From positions 62,001-126,000 of the forward strand of contig JAYRFK010000008.1 of NCBI GenBank assembly GCA_041908445.1: DNA of 64,000 nucleotides. Direction: 5' to 3'. Below are positions 41,158 through 50,571 of the stretch, piece after piece. Both the position numbers and the translations under genes were made by a program. Origin of the DNA: JAEUJM01 sp041908445. Its GTDB lineage: Bacteria > Actinomycetota > Acidimicrobiia > Acidimicrobiales > DATDAH01. Positions within the stretch are counted from its first letter, which is position 1. The number at the start of each line of letters is the position of its first letter. The notes under the pieces were generated by a model, which saw nothing but the letters and a program-made list of their open reading frames with translations, had not been told where the DNA came from and did not search any database.

Positions 41158-41291
41158 GGGTTCGATGATACGGAAGGGGTGTGACAAGAATCCGAGCGTC
41201 TGCGGCGGATCTCCTCTCGTTGTGGGATGCCGGCGGTCGAGCTTTGGGTCGGGTTGGCCGGTAAGGGCGACCACTGCCGGTCGGCGGCCTG

Positions 41292-41320
41292 TTTACCGGG
41301 GCCGCAGGTGGCCCTAGACT
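41292..41320 (+). promoter_or_regulatory. Promoter of the PD40 gene
   Basis: TTTACC (41292-41297), 17 bases, TAGACT (41315-41320). A transcript would begin about 22 bases before GTG 41349. The -35 lies in the right arm of an inverted repeat, CCGGTAA (41258-41264) ... TTACCGG (41293-41299). Confidence 0.6.
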
Positions 41321-41348
41321 TCGCCCTGAGATCCATCGATCCGGGAAT

Positions 41349-43004
41349 GTGCCGATGGGGTGGGGGACAAGAAGATCGGCGGCCTTCTCGGCCGCCGCGG
41401 TCATGGTATCGATGCTCGTGACGGTGGGCGGCGCCGGGCCATTGGAGGCGGCGCCGTCGTGCGCGGCGCCAGTGACCCGGGTGGCGCCGGCCGAGGGCTT
41501 CGTGATCCAGGATCCGTCGGTGTCGGCGGACGGGACGCGGATCGCGTTCCAGTCCGACGACGACCTCACCGGGGGCAACGCCGACGGGAACGACGAGATC
41601 TTCCTGTACGACGCCGACGGTTCGACGCTCACGCAACTGACGAGCTCGACGCAGGGCAGCGGGGTGGAGTCGAACTGGGAACCGTCGATCTCCGACGATG
41701 GCACCAAGGTGGCGTTCACGTCGGACCGCAACTACACCGGCGCCAACGCCACGGGGTACGAGATCTTCCTGTGGAGCGAAGCGGGATCGACGATCACCCA
41801 ACTCACCGACGTCGCCGCGTTCGCGTTCACGGTCACCCCCGAGATCTCGGGAGACGGCTCGACGGTGGTGTTCGAGTCGGACGGCAACGTCGGCGGGCTC
41901 AACCCCAGCCTCAATTACGAGGTCTTCGTAGTGAACACCGCCACGACCGCGGTCACGGCCGTCACCTCGACAGTGGTCGAGGGCGGTGGTCAACCCACGG
42001 TCTCCGCTGACGGCCGCGAGGTCGCGTTCTCCTCCGCGGGAAACCTCACGGGGCAGAACGCCGACGGTAGCACCGAGGTCTTCCTCTGGGACGCCGATGG
42101 GGGACCGTCGACGACCCAGTTGACCAACGCGACGACTGGGACCGCGGACAGCCCGTCGGTGTCGGCCGCCGGCAACCGCGTCGCCTTTCGGTCCAACCGT
42201 GCCAACGGCACCGGCGCGGGTGACGACAACTTCGAGATCTTCGTGCGCGACGTCGCCGCGGGCACGACGGCCGCGGTGACCACCACGGCCCGCGGCGGGC
42301 AGAACTCGAACTGGGAACCCTCCATCTCGGCCGACGGATCCCGCGTGGCGTTCACGTCGAATCGCAACATCGGGGGAGGCAACGCCGACGGCAGCTACGA
42401 GATCTTCGTGTGGGACCGGGCGGGGGCGCAGGTCGCCCAGGTCACCTCGGGGGCCACGGACTCCCAGCGCAGCACCTATCCGTCGCTCGCCGCCGACGGC
42501 GGCACCGTCGCCTTCGTTTCCGGTGATTTCAACGTGGACTACGTTCTTCGCACCGTGGCCTGCGCCTTGCCGCCGCGTCCCGATGCGCTGATCGCCACGA
42601 GCGGCGCGGGCCCGTTCAAGGGCGGCGATGTGTACGCCGCGACGGTGAGGCGTGGGCAGACCAAGTCGCAGCGCATCGCCCGGGGCGCGACGCGGACGTT
42701 CCACGTCCAACTCCAGAACGACCACGGCGTGGCGGACACCTTGAAGGTGAAGGGGGTGTCGTCGGGCTCGGCTGGCTACACGGTGCGGTACCTGAGCGGG
42801 ACGACCGACATCACCGCAAGGGTGGTCGCCGGGTCCTACTCGACCGGGGTGCTCGCGCCGGGGGCGGCGGTGACCATCAAGGTGAAGGTCACGGCGTCGA
42901 GCACGGCGGCGGCGGGGTCGGCGCGCAACGTCGACGTCACCGTCAGGTCACAGACGGACACCTCGGTGAAGGACACCGTACGCGCCCGGGTCACCCGCAG
43001 CTGA
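41349..43004 (+). CDS. Secreted PD40/TolB-like beta-propeller protein
   Basis: The 551-residue product has a signal peptide (SAAFSAAAVMVSMLVTVGGA, cleavage near LEAAPS). A propeller follows, with blades of about 45-50 residues repeating S-x-D-G-x-x-V/I-A-F-x-S and E-I-F-x-x-D. Blades such as ESNWEPSISDDGTKVAFTSD and NSNWEPSISADGSRVAFTSN are nearly identical. The C-terminal 130 residues look like a beta-sandwich (ATRTFHVQLQNDHGVADTLKV). No enzymatic motif is seen. Codon use is a little less G+C-extreme than in the hyp genes, which is weak evidence for transfer. ATG 41355 is an alternative start. Confidence 0.85.
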   Translation: MPMGWGTRRSAAFSAAAVMVSMLVTVGGAGPLEAAPSCAAPVTRVAPAEGFVIQDPSVSADGTRIAFQSDDDLTGGNADGNDEIFLYDADGSTLTQLTSSTQGSGVESNWEPSISDDGTKVAFTSDRNYTGANATGYEIFLWSEAGSTITQLTDVAAFAFTVTPEISGDGSTVVFESDGNVGGLNPSLNYEVFVVNTATTAVTAVTSTVVEGGGQPTVSADGREVAFSSAGNLTGQNADGSTEVFLWDADGGPSTTQLTNATTGTADSPSVSAAGNRVAFRSNRANGTGAGDDNFEIFVRDVAAGTTAAVTTTARGGQNSNWEPSISADGSRVAFTSNRNIGGGNADGSYEIFVWDRAGAQVAQVTSGATDSQRSTYPSLAADGGTVAFVSGDFNVDYVLRTVACALPPRPDALIATSGAGPFKGGDVYAATVRRGQTKSQRIARGATRTFHVQLQNDHGVADTLKVKGVSSGSAGYTVRYLSGTTDITARVVAGSYSTGVLAPGAAVTIKVKVTASSTAAAGSARNVDVTVRSQTDTSVKDTVRARVTRS

Positions 43005-43043
43005 CGCCGGCTCCGTCCTGCGAGCTGTTGCGCGATCGCCCCT

Positions 43044-43068
43044 CGCCCCTCGTGGCCGAGAAGGGGCG
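43044..43068 (+). terminator. Hairpin after the PD40 gene
   Basis: CGCCCCT and AGGGGCG form a seven-base-pair stem with an 11-base loop, 40 bases past the 43004 stop. It is a possible terminator in the 184-base gap before phoD. Otherwise the gap holds only the next gene's -10. Confidence 0.45.
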
Positions 43069-43188
43069 CCAACCGCTCATGCCGTCGGCCGGCGGAACCC
43101 CCACGGTCGGCTGCTGTTCTTGCCCCGAAAGGAGGGTCGGGCGGTGGAGTCCGGCGTCGCCGGCGCCTCGGGCCTACATTCCCCACCC

Positions 43189-44775
43189 ATGGCGGACAAC
43201 CACCGGCTGACACGCCGGACCTTCCTGGCGGGTGCGGCGGCGTCCGGCGCGCTCCTGGCAGCGGGGTGCTCGAGTGACGGCGGCGGCAGTGGCGCGAGCG
43301 CCACCACCACGACGGCGACGACGCTGCCGGTCCCCGACCTCCCGGGAGACCCGTTCACCCTGGGCGTCGCCTCCGGCGACCCGCTGAGCGACGCCGTCGT
43401 CCTCTGGACGCGCCTCGCCCCCGAGCCGCTGGCGGCCCGCGGCGGCATGCCCCGGGGCATCGACGTGCCGGTGCGGTGGGAGGCGCAGACCCTCGACGGC
43501 CGAGAGCCCGTCGCCGACGGCGTCACCGTCGCCCCGGCCGACCACGGCCACACCGTCCACCTCGACGTCGACGGCCTCGAGTCCGACACCGCCTACCGCT
43601 ACCGCTTCTCGGTCGGGGACTTCCGCACGGGGTGGGCCCGCACGCGGACCCTCCCCGCCACCGGCACGACGCCCGACCGGTTCGTGATCGGCCAGGTGAG
43701 CTGCTCCCAGTACGACGCCGCCCGCTACGCCGCCTACCGCGACCTCGCCGAGCAGCAGCCCGACCTCGTCCTCCACCTCGGCGACTACATCTACGAGCAC
43801 CCGGGGGGCGACGTGCGCCCCGGCGTCATCACCGCCATCGACCTCGCCGACTACCGCTACCAGTACGCCCTCTACCGCACCGACCCACACCTGCGGGCGG
43901 CCCACGCCGCCGCCCCCTGGATCGTGGTCTGGGACGACCACGAGGTCTCCAACAACTACGTGTCGGACGTGCCCGACCCCGAGAGCGAGTCGCCCAACCG
44001 GGCGGCGCTGCGCGAGCGCCGGGCCGCGGCCTACCGGGCCTGGTGGGAGAACCAGCCGGTGCGGCTCGACCCGCCGGACGGCCCCGACCTCGCCATCTAC
44101 CGGCGCTTCGACGTGGGCGACCTCGCGACCATCCACGCCCTCGACAGCCGTCAGTACCGCACGTCGCTGGACTGCGGGCCGGGCGGCCTCGGTCCCGGGC
44201 GGCGGTGCGACGCGAGCACGGCGCCCGCCACGACGGTGCTGGGCGAGGAGCAGGAGGCGTGGCTCGACGAGGGCCTCGGCCGGGCGGCGGTCTGGCACGT
44301 CCTCGCCCAGCAGATCGTGATGCACCAGTGGCGCTTCGCCGAGGGCGACGACCCGATCTGGAACCTCGACCAGTGGGACGGCTACCCGGTGGCCCGGGAC
44401 CGGCTCTTCGAGTCGCTCGCCGATGCGGAGGGCACCCCGGTCGTGCTCACCGGCGACGTCCACAGCAGCTGGGCGGCGGTGCTCCGCGAGGACTTCGACG
44501 ACCCGACGTCGGCGGTCCTCGGCGTCGAGTTCGTCGCCGCCGGCGTGGGCTCGGACGGCGACCTGCTCGCCGCGGTCGAGCCGGTGCTGCGGCGCAACAA
44601 CCCGCACATCGAGTACTCCGAGGCCGGCCACCGCGGCTGGGTCCTGAACACGGTGACGCCGGATGCCTGGACCGCCGAGTTCCGCCTGGTCGACGACCAC
44701 ACGGACGCCGACAGCACCATCACCGTCGGCGCCACGGTCACCGCCGACGCCGACGGCGCGCTCACCGTCGCCTGA
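43189..44775 (+). CDS. phoD: PhoD-type alkaline phosphatase/phosphodiesterase (Tat lipoprotein)
   Basis: The 528-residue protein has a twin-arginine signal, RLTRRTFLAGAAASGALL, ending in a lipobox (LLAAGC), so it should be exported folded and lipid-anchored. The mature part has the N-terminal domain (FTLGVASGDPLSDAVVLWTR) and the metallophosphatase core: LHLGDYIYE, WDDHEVSNNY, ALDSRQYRT and VVLTGDVHSSW. These are the PhoD Ca/Fe ligands. TACATT lies eight bases before ATG 43189. No phosphate-starvation box was identified. Confidence 0.93.
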   Translation: MADNHRLTRRTFLAGAAASGALLAAGCSSDGGGSGASATTTTATTLPVPDLPGDPFTLGVASGDPLSDAVVLWTRLAPEPLAARGGMPRGIDVPVRWEAQTLDGREPVADGVTVAPADHGHTVHLDVDGLESDTAYRYRFSVGDFRTGWARTRTLPATGTTPDRFVIGQVSCSQYDAARYAAYRDLAEQQPDLVLHLGDYIYEHPGGDVRPGVITAIDLADYRYQYALYRTDPHLRAAHAAAPWIVVWDDHEVSNNYVSDVPDPESESPNRAALRERRAAAYRAWWENQPVRLDPPDGPDLAIYRRFDVGDLATIHALDSRQYRTSLDCGPGGLGPGRRCDASTAPATTVLGEEQEAWLDEGLGRAAVWHVLAQQIVMHQWRFAEGDDPIWNLDQWDGYPVARDRLFESLADAEGTPVVLTGDVHSSWAAVLREDFDDPTSAVLGVEFVAAGVGSDGDLLAAVEPVLRRNNPHIEYSEAGHRGWVLNTVTPDAWTAEFRLVDDHTDADSTITVGATVTADADGALTVA

Positions 44776-45495
44776 TCAGGTCGGCTGGATCTCCTCGACG
44801 TCGAGGCGGAGGTCGCCGGCGTCGAAGGTGGAAAGCACCTCGTCGACGTCGGCGCCGAGGAGCAGGGCCCGGGCCAGCCGGCCCTTGGCGGCCTTCGCGT
44901 TGTGGCCGCCGGCGGCGCCACTCGTGGTGCGCAGTTCCGGGCGCAAGAGTCGGTAGCGGGACGGGTCGGGGACCCACGCCGCCCGGTGCTCGATGGGCAG
45001 CAGGTCCACCACCGTCCGCCGCCGGCAGTGCCGGTTCAGCACGTCCGAGAGCGGCGCGCGCCAGAAGGCGTCGAGCCGCCCGAGCGGGTCGAGGCGCACC
45101 GACAGCTTGAGGCGGAAGTCGGGGACCGGGTCGTCCCACGCCGAGAGCCCGGTCAGCGCCGACACCACGACGACCGACGTGCGGGCACGGCGGCGGGCGG
45201 GCGCCGGCAGGTCGTGCGGCCCCAGGGCGTCCCAGACCACGCCCGTGAAGCGCTCGAACGCCTTCAGCGTCGGCGCCCCCAGGACGGCCCGGTTCGCCTC
45301 CCGCGCCCGGTCCAGCAGGTCGCCCTTGGCGCCGAGCAGCTTGGCGTCGCCGCCACCTGCGGCCGCGAGCGCCTCGGCCACCCGCCGGCGCTCGTCGGCC
45401 AGCGCGCCGAAGCGGCCCTGGTCGGGCGCCCAGGCGGTGCCGTCGACCCCGCCCGGGTCCTTGCCCTCCGACGGGGGGAGCAGGATGGTCAGCAC
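44776..45495 (-). CDS. yaaA: YaaA/DUF328 peroxide-stress protein
   Basis: The 239-residue protein matches the YaaA family: LTILLPPSEGKDPGG at the N-terminus and VVVVSALTGLSAWDDPVPDFRLKL in the middle, with NAKAAKGRLARALLLG near the end. YaaA reduces intracellular free iron during H2O2 stress in E. coli and binds DNA. GTG 45495 is the start. The stop abuts the phoD stop with no spacer (TGATCA). Confidence 0.9.
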   Translation of the reverse strand: MLTILLPPSEGKDPGGVDGTAWAPDQGRFGALADERRRVAEALAAAGGGDAKLLGAKGDLLDRAREANRAVLGAPTLKAFERFTGVVWDALGPHDLPAPARRRARTSVVVVSALTGLSAWDDPVPDFRLKLSVRLDPLGRLDAFWRAPLSDVLNRHCRRRTVVDLLPIEHRAAWVPDPSRYRLLRPELRTTSGAAGGHNAKAAKGRLARALLLGADVDEVLSTFDAGDLRLDVEEIQPT

Positions 45496-45580
45496 CGCCC
45501 GATCATGGCCGCGCCACCGCATTCCGGCGGAACCCGGAGGGTGGGCTAGGTTGCGAATTCCCCGATCCCGGAGGTTCGAC

Positions 45581-45982
45581 GTGGCCGAACAGGTCCCCCT
45601 GGTGGACTACCTGGTGCTGGGCGACGAGCCCCACCTGCAGGCGAACGAGTGCACCGCGTGCGGCGCCCGCTTCTTCGACCGGCGCAACGCGTGCGCCTCC
45701 TGCGGCAAGACCGAGTTCACGAAGGCCGACATCCCCACCGAGGGCGTGTTGCGGTCCTTCACCATCGTGGCCTTCGCCGCCCCCGGCATCCCGGTGCCGT
45801 TCGTGGCCGGCATCGTCGACTGCGGCGGCACCCACGTGCGGGGCAACGTCGTCGACGTCGAGCCCGACGCCGACCACGTCAGCCTCGGCATGAAGGTCAA
45901 GCTGACCACCTTCCCGATCGGCGAGGACAGCGCCGGCACCGAAGCGATCGGCTTCGGCTTCGCACCCCTGGAGGCGAACTGA
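45581..45982 (+). CDS. Zinc-ribbon/OB-fold DUF35 protein, thiolase partner
   Basis: The 133-residue protein has the rubredoxin-like zinc ribbon (CTACGARFFDRRNACASCGK) followed by an OB-fold (VLRSFTIVAFAAPGIPVPFVAGIVD). DUF35 proteins pair with SCP-x-type thiolases or aldolases in acyl-CoA and steroid side-chain degradation, and the next gene is such a thiolase with a TGATG overlap. GGAGG six bases before GTG 45581, and TAGGTT at 45547-45552 as a -10, support the start and a conventional short leader. Confidence 0.93.
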   Translation: MAEQVPLVDYLVLGDEPHLQANECTACGARFFDRRNACASCGKTEFTKADIPTEGVLRSFTIVAFAAPGIPVPFVAGIVDCGGTHVRGNVVDVEPDADHVSLGMKVKLTTFPIGEDSAGTEAIGFGFAPLEAN

Positions 45983-47184
45983 TGGCAAGTGACGACATCT
46001 GGATCCTCGGCATCACCATGACCAAGTTCGGCAAGCGGCCGGAGGACGACGTGGTCGACCTCGCCGCCGAGGCCGCGCTGGGCGCGCTCGCCGACGGCGG
46101 CGTGACCATCCAGGACATGGGCGTGCTCGCCGCCGGCAACCTCATGGGCGCCGCCGCCGGCATCGGCCAGCAGCTCCAGAAGCAGATCGGCCAGACCGGC
46201 ATCCCCGTCTACAACGTGGCCAACGCCTGTGCCACCGGCGCCACCGCCCTGCGGACGGCGATCATGGCCGTGAAGGCGGGCGAGTGCGACATGGGCCTCG
46301 CCGTCGGCGTGGAGAAGCTCGCCGGCGCCGGTCTGCTGTCGGGCGGGTCCCGCAAGGACGACGCCGACACTTGGACGCCGAAGGGCCGCTACGGCGCCGT
46401 CGCCCCGATCGACGGGCGCATCGGCACCGAGATCATGCCGGGCGTGTTCGCCCAGGTCGGCATGGAGTACGGCTACGAGCACGGGGGCGCCACCTTCGAG
46501 CTGTTCGCCCGCATCAGCGAGAAGAACCACTCGCACTCCACGCTGAACCCGCTGGCCGCCTACTCGAAGGCCATGACCCTCGAGGAGATCATGGGCGACA
46601 TCATGATCGCCTACCCGAACACCCGGCCCATGTGCTCGGCCAACTGCGACGGTGCCGCCGCCGCGGTGGTCGTCTCCGACGCCAAGCTCAAGACCCTCGA
46701 CCCCGACCAGCGCCGCCGGGCGGTCAAGGTGTCGGCCTCGGTGCTCACCAGCGACCCGTGGGACGAGGGCTGCCAGCAGCTGCCCAACGTCAACACCCTC
46801 ACCCGTCGGGCGGCGACGCAGGCCTACGAGCAGGCCGGCGTCGGCCCCGAGGACCTCGACCTCGTCGAGCTCCACGACTGCTTCGCCACCGCCGAGCTCG
46901 TCCACTACGACAACCTGCAGCTCTGCGCCCCCGGCGAGGCGGTGCCGTTCTTCGAGTCCGGCGCCACGTGGCGCACCGGCTCGACCCCGGTGAACGTGTC
47001 GGGCGGCCTCGAGTCGAAGGGCCACCCGATCGCCGCCACGGGCATCGCCAACATCTGGGAGGTGTGCCACCACCTCCGCGGTGAGGCCGGCCCCCGTCAG
47101 ATCGAGGGCGCCAAGGTGGGCCTGGCCCACGTGATCGGCCTCGGCTCGGCCTGCGGCGTGCACATCCTCGAGAAGGCCGCCTGA
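45982..47184 (+). CDS. SCP-x-like thiolase/aldolase, partner of DUF35 protein
   Basis: The 400-residue protein has NVANACATGATALRTAI (Cys), LVELHDCFATAELVHYD and GGLESKGHPIAATGIANI (His), the SCP-x thiolase triad region. It overlaps the DUF35 gene by one base (TGATG), and such pairs form a complex in which the DUF35 protein helps position the acyl-CoA. A role in branched-chain, sterol or other acyl-CoA breakdown is likely, but the substrate cannot be read. Confidence 0.93.
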   Translation: MASDDIWILGITMTKFGKRPEDDVVDLAAEAALGALADGGVTIQDMGVLAAGNLMGAAAGIGQQLQKQIGQTGIPVYNVANACATGATALRTAIMAVKAGECDMGLAVGVEKLAGAGLLSGGSRKDDADTWTPKGRYGAVAPIDGRIGTEIMPGVFAQVGMEYGYEHGGATFELFARISEKNHSHSTLNPLAAYSKAMTLEEIMGDIMIAYPNTRPMCSANCDGAAAAVVVSDAKLKTLDPDQRRRAVKVSASVLTSDPWDEGCQQLPNVNTLTRRAATQAYEQAGVGPEDLDLVELHDCFATAELVHYDNLQLCAPGEAVPFFESGATWRTGSTPVNVSGGLESKGHPIAATGIANIWEVCHHLRGEAGPRQIEGAKVGLAHVIGLGSACGVHILEKAA

Positions 47185-47364
47185 CCCCTGCCGGCTACGC
47201 GCCAGCACCACGTCGGCGCTGACGTCCTGGCCCGATCGACGGCGGGGTCAGGTGCTGTGGTCCGAGGCGCCGACGCGGCCGCTCCGGTGCGGTCCCGACG
47301 CAGGTCGGGGGTCGGAGGTCGTGCTGCCGTGCCCGTCGGTCACCGGTGAGGGAGACTGACGGCC

Positions 47365-49011
47365 GTGGCGACGGTGTCGATGGACGAGCATCCCGCAGTC
47401 GCGTGGGGGGAGGTGGACCGTCCGCCACCGGCGGCGCCCAGGGTCCCGTCGGCCTTCATCGGCGCGGTGGCCGGTGTGACGATCGCGGGGTTTCTCGTGT
47501 GGCGGGGTCACGCGACCGCGGCGGCGGTGCTGGTCGCGGTCGCCATGGCGCTCCTGGTGGTGCGCCACTTCGTGCCGAGCGTCGATCGCCGGGTCGCGTG
47601 GGCCCTGGTCGGTGTCGGCCACGTGGCGGGCCGTGCTCTCGCCTTCGTGGCGTTGGGGCTCGTCATGGTGCTGGTGGTCGTGCCGGTGTGGGTGCTGGCC
47701 CATGCCCTGCGTTGGGACACCCTCGATCCCTCGGAAGACCACGGGAGCTGGGCCCCTCGGTCGCTCCGCTTCTGGGACGCGCTCCCGCACCGCGGATTCG
47801 TCAGGGAGCGTCGTCGCCCGCGCCGCTCCAGCCCGCGGGCGCTCGCCGTCGCCGCCCTTCCGCTGGCGCTGCTGGGGATGGTGGCGTTCGGCTTCCGCGA
47901 TCAAGTGCTCGGGCTCGGGGACCGACTGGTGCCCGGTTCGCCCTTCCTCGGTGACGATTCGTCGGCGTCGGCACCCGTGGTCGGTCCCCGGACCGAGCTC
48001 ACGACCACGTTGGACACCATTGCGTTCCCCACCGGCGACGGACCCGACGGGGAGCCCCGGGACGGACGCCTGGGCCTCGGCGACGCGCCCTGGGTGGCGC
48101 AGTACATCTCCGAGTACTTCCCCCTTCCCCTGCTCTACGACTCGTACCTGACGGTTCGGGTCGGCGACACTTCGGGTGAGTACGTGAACGTCGCCTCGAG
48201 GGTGCGCCGCAGCTACACGCCGCCCGGTGCGTCGGCTGCCGACGACGGACTGGACGTGTGGTTCTTCGGTTCCTCGGCGCTGTTCGGGCAGGGTCAACGT
48301 GACGATCACACCATCCCGTCGGAGGTGGCCCGCCTCGCCGAGCGCGATGGGGTCGACCTTCGGGTGCAGAACTTCGGTGTGCCCGGTTACCGCGCTTGGC
48401 AGGACGCGATCCTGATGGGCCAGATGCTGAGCGAGCGCCCCGCTCCGGACCTCATCGTGATGTACGAGGGCTTCAACGACGTCATGTCCACCTTGCTCCC
48501 CGGTTCGCGCACCGAGGTGGACGCCGGGTGGTCGGACGACGTCCGCCGGGCGCTCCGAGAGTCGGGCGCGGCGATCGGGGGCACCACCGACGAGGATGAT
48601 CCCATCGCCCGAACCAACGGAACATCACCCGAGAACGCCGCGGTCGTGTTCAACCGCTCGGCGCAGTTCGCGCGGGACATCGCGGGTGCGCGAGGGGTGC
48701 CGATCGTCCAGTTCCTCCAACCGTCGGTCTGGACCCGCGATCTGGCGGTCGACGACGCCACCCTCGCCAACGTCGGCGCGGACCGGGAGTGGCACGACAG
48801 CTTCGGCGCGGTGTGGAACCAGGCCCGTGCACTCATGGCTGTTGACGGCGTGGTCGACCTCGGGGACAGCCTCGACGAGCTGGACGAGCTCGTCTACGAG
48901 GACCTCGCGCACCACAACGAGCACGCCGCGCGCGTGGTCGCCGAGGCGATGTATGCGAGCCTCGCCCCTCGCCTCGATCGCCTGACGGTCGAGCAGGGGG
49001 CGGACGGCTGA
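47365..49011 (+). CDS. Membrane protein with SGNH hydrolase-like domain
   Basis: The 548 residues begin with three or four membrane helices (IGAVAGVTIAGFLVW, AAAVLVAVAMALLVV, LAFVALGLVMVLVVV, then ALAVAALPLALLGMVAFGF). A soluble SGNH-like domain follows (about 300-545): VWFFGSSALFGQGQRDDHTIP (block I, GSS instead of GDS), FGVPGYRAWQD, VMYEGFNDVMS (block III N) and HHNEHAARVVAEAM (His near the end). It probably acts on a cell-surface polymer, possibly in acyl removal. Codon use is less extreme than in neighbours. The start is GTG 47365 with GAGACT seven bases upstream. Confidence 0.82.
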   Translation: MATVSMDEHPAVAWGEVDRPPPAAPRVPSAFIGAVAGVTIAGFLVWRGHATAAAVLVAVAMALLVVRHFVPSVDRRVAWALVGVGHVAGRALAFVALGLVMVLVVVPVWVLAHALRWDTLDPSEDHGSWAPRSLRFWDALPHRGFVRERRRPRRSSPRALAVAALPLALLGMVAFGFRDQVLGLGDRLVPGSPFLGDDSSASAPVVGPRTELTTTLDTIAFPTGDGPDGEPRDGRLGLGDAPWVAQYISEYFPLPLLYDSYLTVRVGDTSGEYVNVASRVRRSYTPPGASAADDGLDVWFFGSSALFGQGQRDDHTIPSEVARLAERDGVDLRVQNFGVPGYRAWQDAILMGQMLSERPAPDLIVMYEGFNDVMSTLLPGSRTEVDAGWSDDVRRALRESGAAIGGTTDEDDPIARTNGTSPENAAVVFNRSAQFARDIAGARGVPIVQFLQPSVWTRDLAVDDATLANVGADREWHDSFGAVWNQARALMAVDGVVDLGDSLDELDELVYEDLAHHNEHAARVVAEAMYASLAPRLDRLTVEQGADG

Positions 49012-49046
49012 GGCCTCGGGCGCAGGTAACCGAAGGGCAACGGTGG

Positions 49047-50426
49047 TCAGGGGGGCGGTGCCGGTCCGGGTGAAGGGGAGTCGAGGGGCGCCGCCGGGAA
49101 GTGGTCGACGTTGCGCAGAGCCGGGAAGAACACCCACCAGCCGGCGGCGATGACCACGGTGGCGATGCCGCCGAGCACCACGGCACCGCCGGCGCCGAGG
49201 AACTGGCCGGCCACGCCCGACTCGAAGGCGCCGAGCTCGTTCGAGCCGCCGATGAAGACGTTCTCCACCGCCAGCACGCGGCCCCGCTTGTCGCTCGGCG
49301 TCACGAGGGGCACGAGGGTCGCTCTGATGAACACGCTCACCGCGTCGGCGCCGGAGAGCACGAGCATGGCGATGAACGCCACGGCGTAGCTGGTCGTGGC
49401 GCCGAGCACCATGGTCCCGAGGCCGAAGATGGCGACGACCACGAGCAGGATGCGGCCCACGTTGCGGGTGAGCGGGTGCCGCGCGAGCCGCAGGGTGACC
49501 GCGCCGGCGCCGATGCCGCCGGCGGCGCGCAGCCACCCGAGCCCGACGGGACCGACGCCCAGTCGGGTCTCGGCGATGGCGGGCAGCAGGGCGATGGCGC
49601 CACCGAAGAGCACCGCGAAGAGGTCGAGGGAGATGGCGCCGAGCAGCACCGGTGTCCTGCGGATGAAGCGCAGGCCCTCCAGCGCCTCGTGGCCCATGCG
49701 GGCCGGCACCACGGTCGCCGCCGGGGCCTCCAGTGCCTCGACCGCCGACGCGTCGACGATCTCGTCGAGCACGGGAGCACCCCGCAGCATGGTCTCCTGG
49801 GCCTCGGCGGCCCCGGAGACCGGGTGGTGGGCCTCGGGCCGAAGGCGCACGAGGCTGACCGAGACGGCGGCGGTCACGAGCAGCACCGCCATGGCCACGT
49901 AGGGCAGGGCTACGTCGACGGCGTAGAGCGTGCCGCCCAGCACCGGGCCGAAGATGATGGCGACCTGCCAGGTGGCCGCGTGGCGGGCGGTGAGCCAGGG
50001 CAGGTCCTCCGGCGCCATCAGGTCGGCGGGCAGCGAGCGGGAGGTCGGCGCCACGAAGGCCCGGGCGGTGCCGAAGGCCACCACCATCACGAAGATGGGT
50101 GCGACGGCGGTCGGGTCGGACGCGGCGTACCAGGCCAGGGCGATGGCCACCGCGCCTTCGGCCAGGGCGCCCATTGCGGTGACGCGACGCCGGTCGTAGC
50201 GGTCGGCCACCGACCCGGTGACGAGCACGAGCAGGAGGGCGGGGGCGAACTCGGCGAGGCCGAGGAGGCCGAGGTCGATCTCGCGTCCCGTCAGGTCGAA
50301 CACCTGGATGCCGAGCGCCGTCACGCCGGCGAAGGCCGCCGACGAGGCGCAGAACACGCTCAGGAGCAGTGCGGTGACCGACCGGTCCCAGCGGGGCCCC
50401 GTCTCCTCGATCGTCGGCTCGGTCAC
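49047..50426 (-). CDS. MFS transporter (MFS_3/EntS-like)
   Basis: The 459-residue protein has 12 hydrophobic helices and the typical A-motif GSVADRYDRRRV between helices 2 and 3. A central insert (about 195-225) separates the halves. The MFS_3 family contains enterobactin exporter EntS and various drug exporters; the substrate is unknown. It starts at GTG 50426, divergent from the 50572 gene. A second MFS_3 gene occurs at 56084. Confidence 0.9.
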   Translation of the reverse strand: MTEPTIEETGPRWDRSVTALLLSVFCASSAAFAGVTALGIQVFDLTGREIDLGLLGLAEFAPALLLVLVTGSVADRYDRRRVTAMGALAEGAVAIALAWYAASDPTAVAPIFVMVVAFGTARAFVAPTSRSLPADLMAPEDLPWLTARHAATWQVAIIFGPVLGGTLYAVDVALPYVAMAVLLVTAAVSVSLVRLRPEAHHPVSGAAEAQETMLRGAPVLDEIVDASAVEALEAPAATVVPARMGHEALEGLRFIRRTPVLLGAISLDLFAVLFGGAIALLPAIAETRLGVGPVGLGWLRAAGGIGAGAVTLRLARHPLTRNVGRILLVVVAIFGLGTMVLGATTSYAVAFIAMLVLSGADAVSVFIRATLVPLVTPSDKRGRVLAVENVFIGGSNELGAFESGVAGQFLGAGGAVVLGGIATVVIAAGWWVFFPALRNVDHFPAAPLDSPSPGPAPPP

Positions 50427-50571
50427 CGGCGCATCATGGCGGGAGTGCCCCGGTACGGCGAATCCCTTTCACGGCTCGGCTCGTGCCGGCACCCGATGTG
50501 GGGGCCCTGACCGGTCGACCCGGTGCCGGAACACCCGCGCCGGCCGTCGACCTAGACCTAGCGTGTCGGGC

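Noticed and set aside
39814..41274. Calling the HNH gene part of a mobile element
   Set aside because: DUF222-HNH genes are often repeated in actinobacteria, but no terminal repeats, target duplication or partner recombinase are visible here.
43005..43188. A riboswitch or PhoP box before phoD
   Set aside because: The 184-base gap has a terminator-like hairpin and a -10, but no direct GTTCA repeats and no conserved riboswitch core that I can recognise.
47185..47364. A small gene between the thiolase and the SGNH-like gene
   Set aside because: Frames here are short, without start sites of the usual kind, and composition is not protein-like. A weak hairpin (CCCGAC-GCAG-GTCGGG, about 47295) is the only structure.
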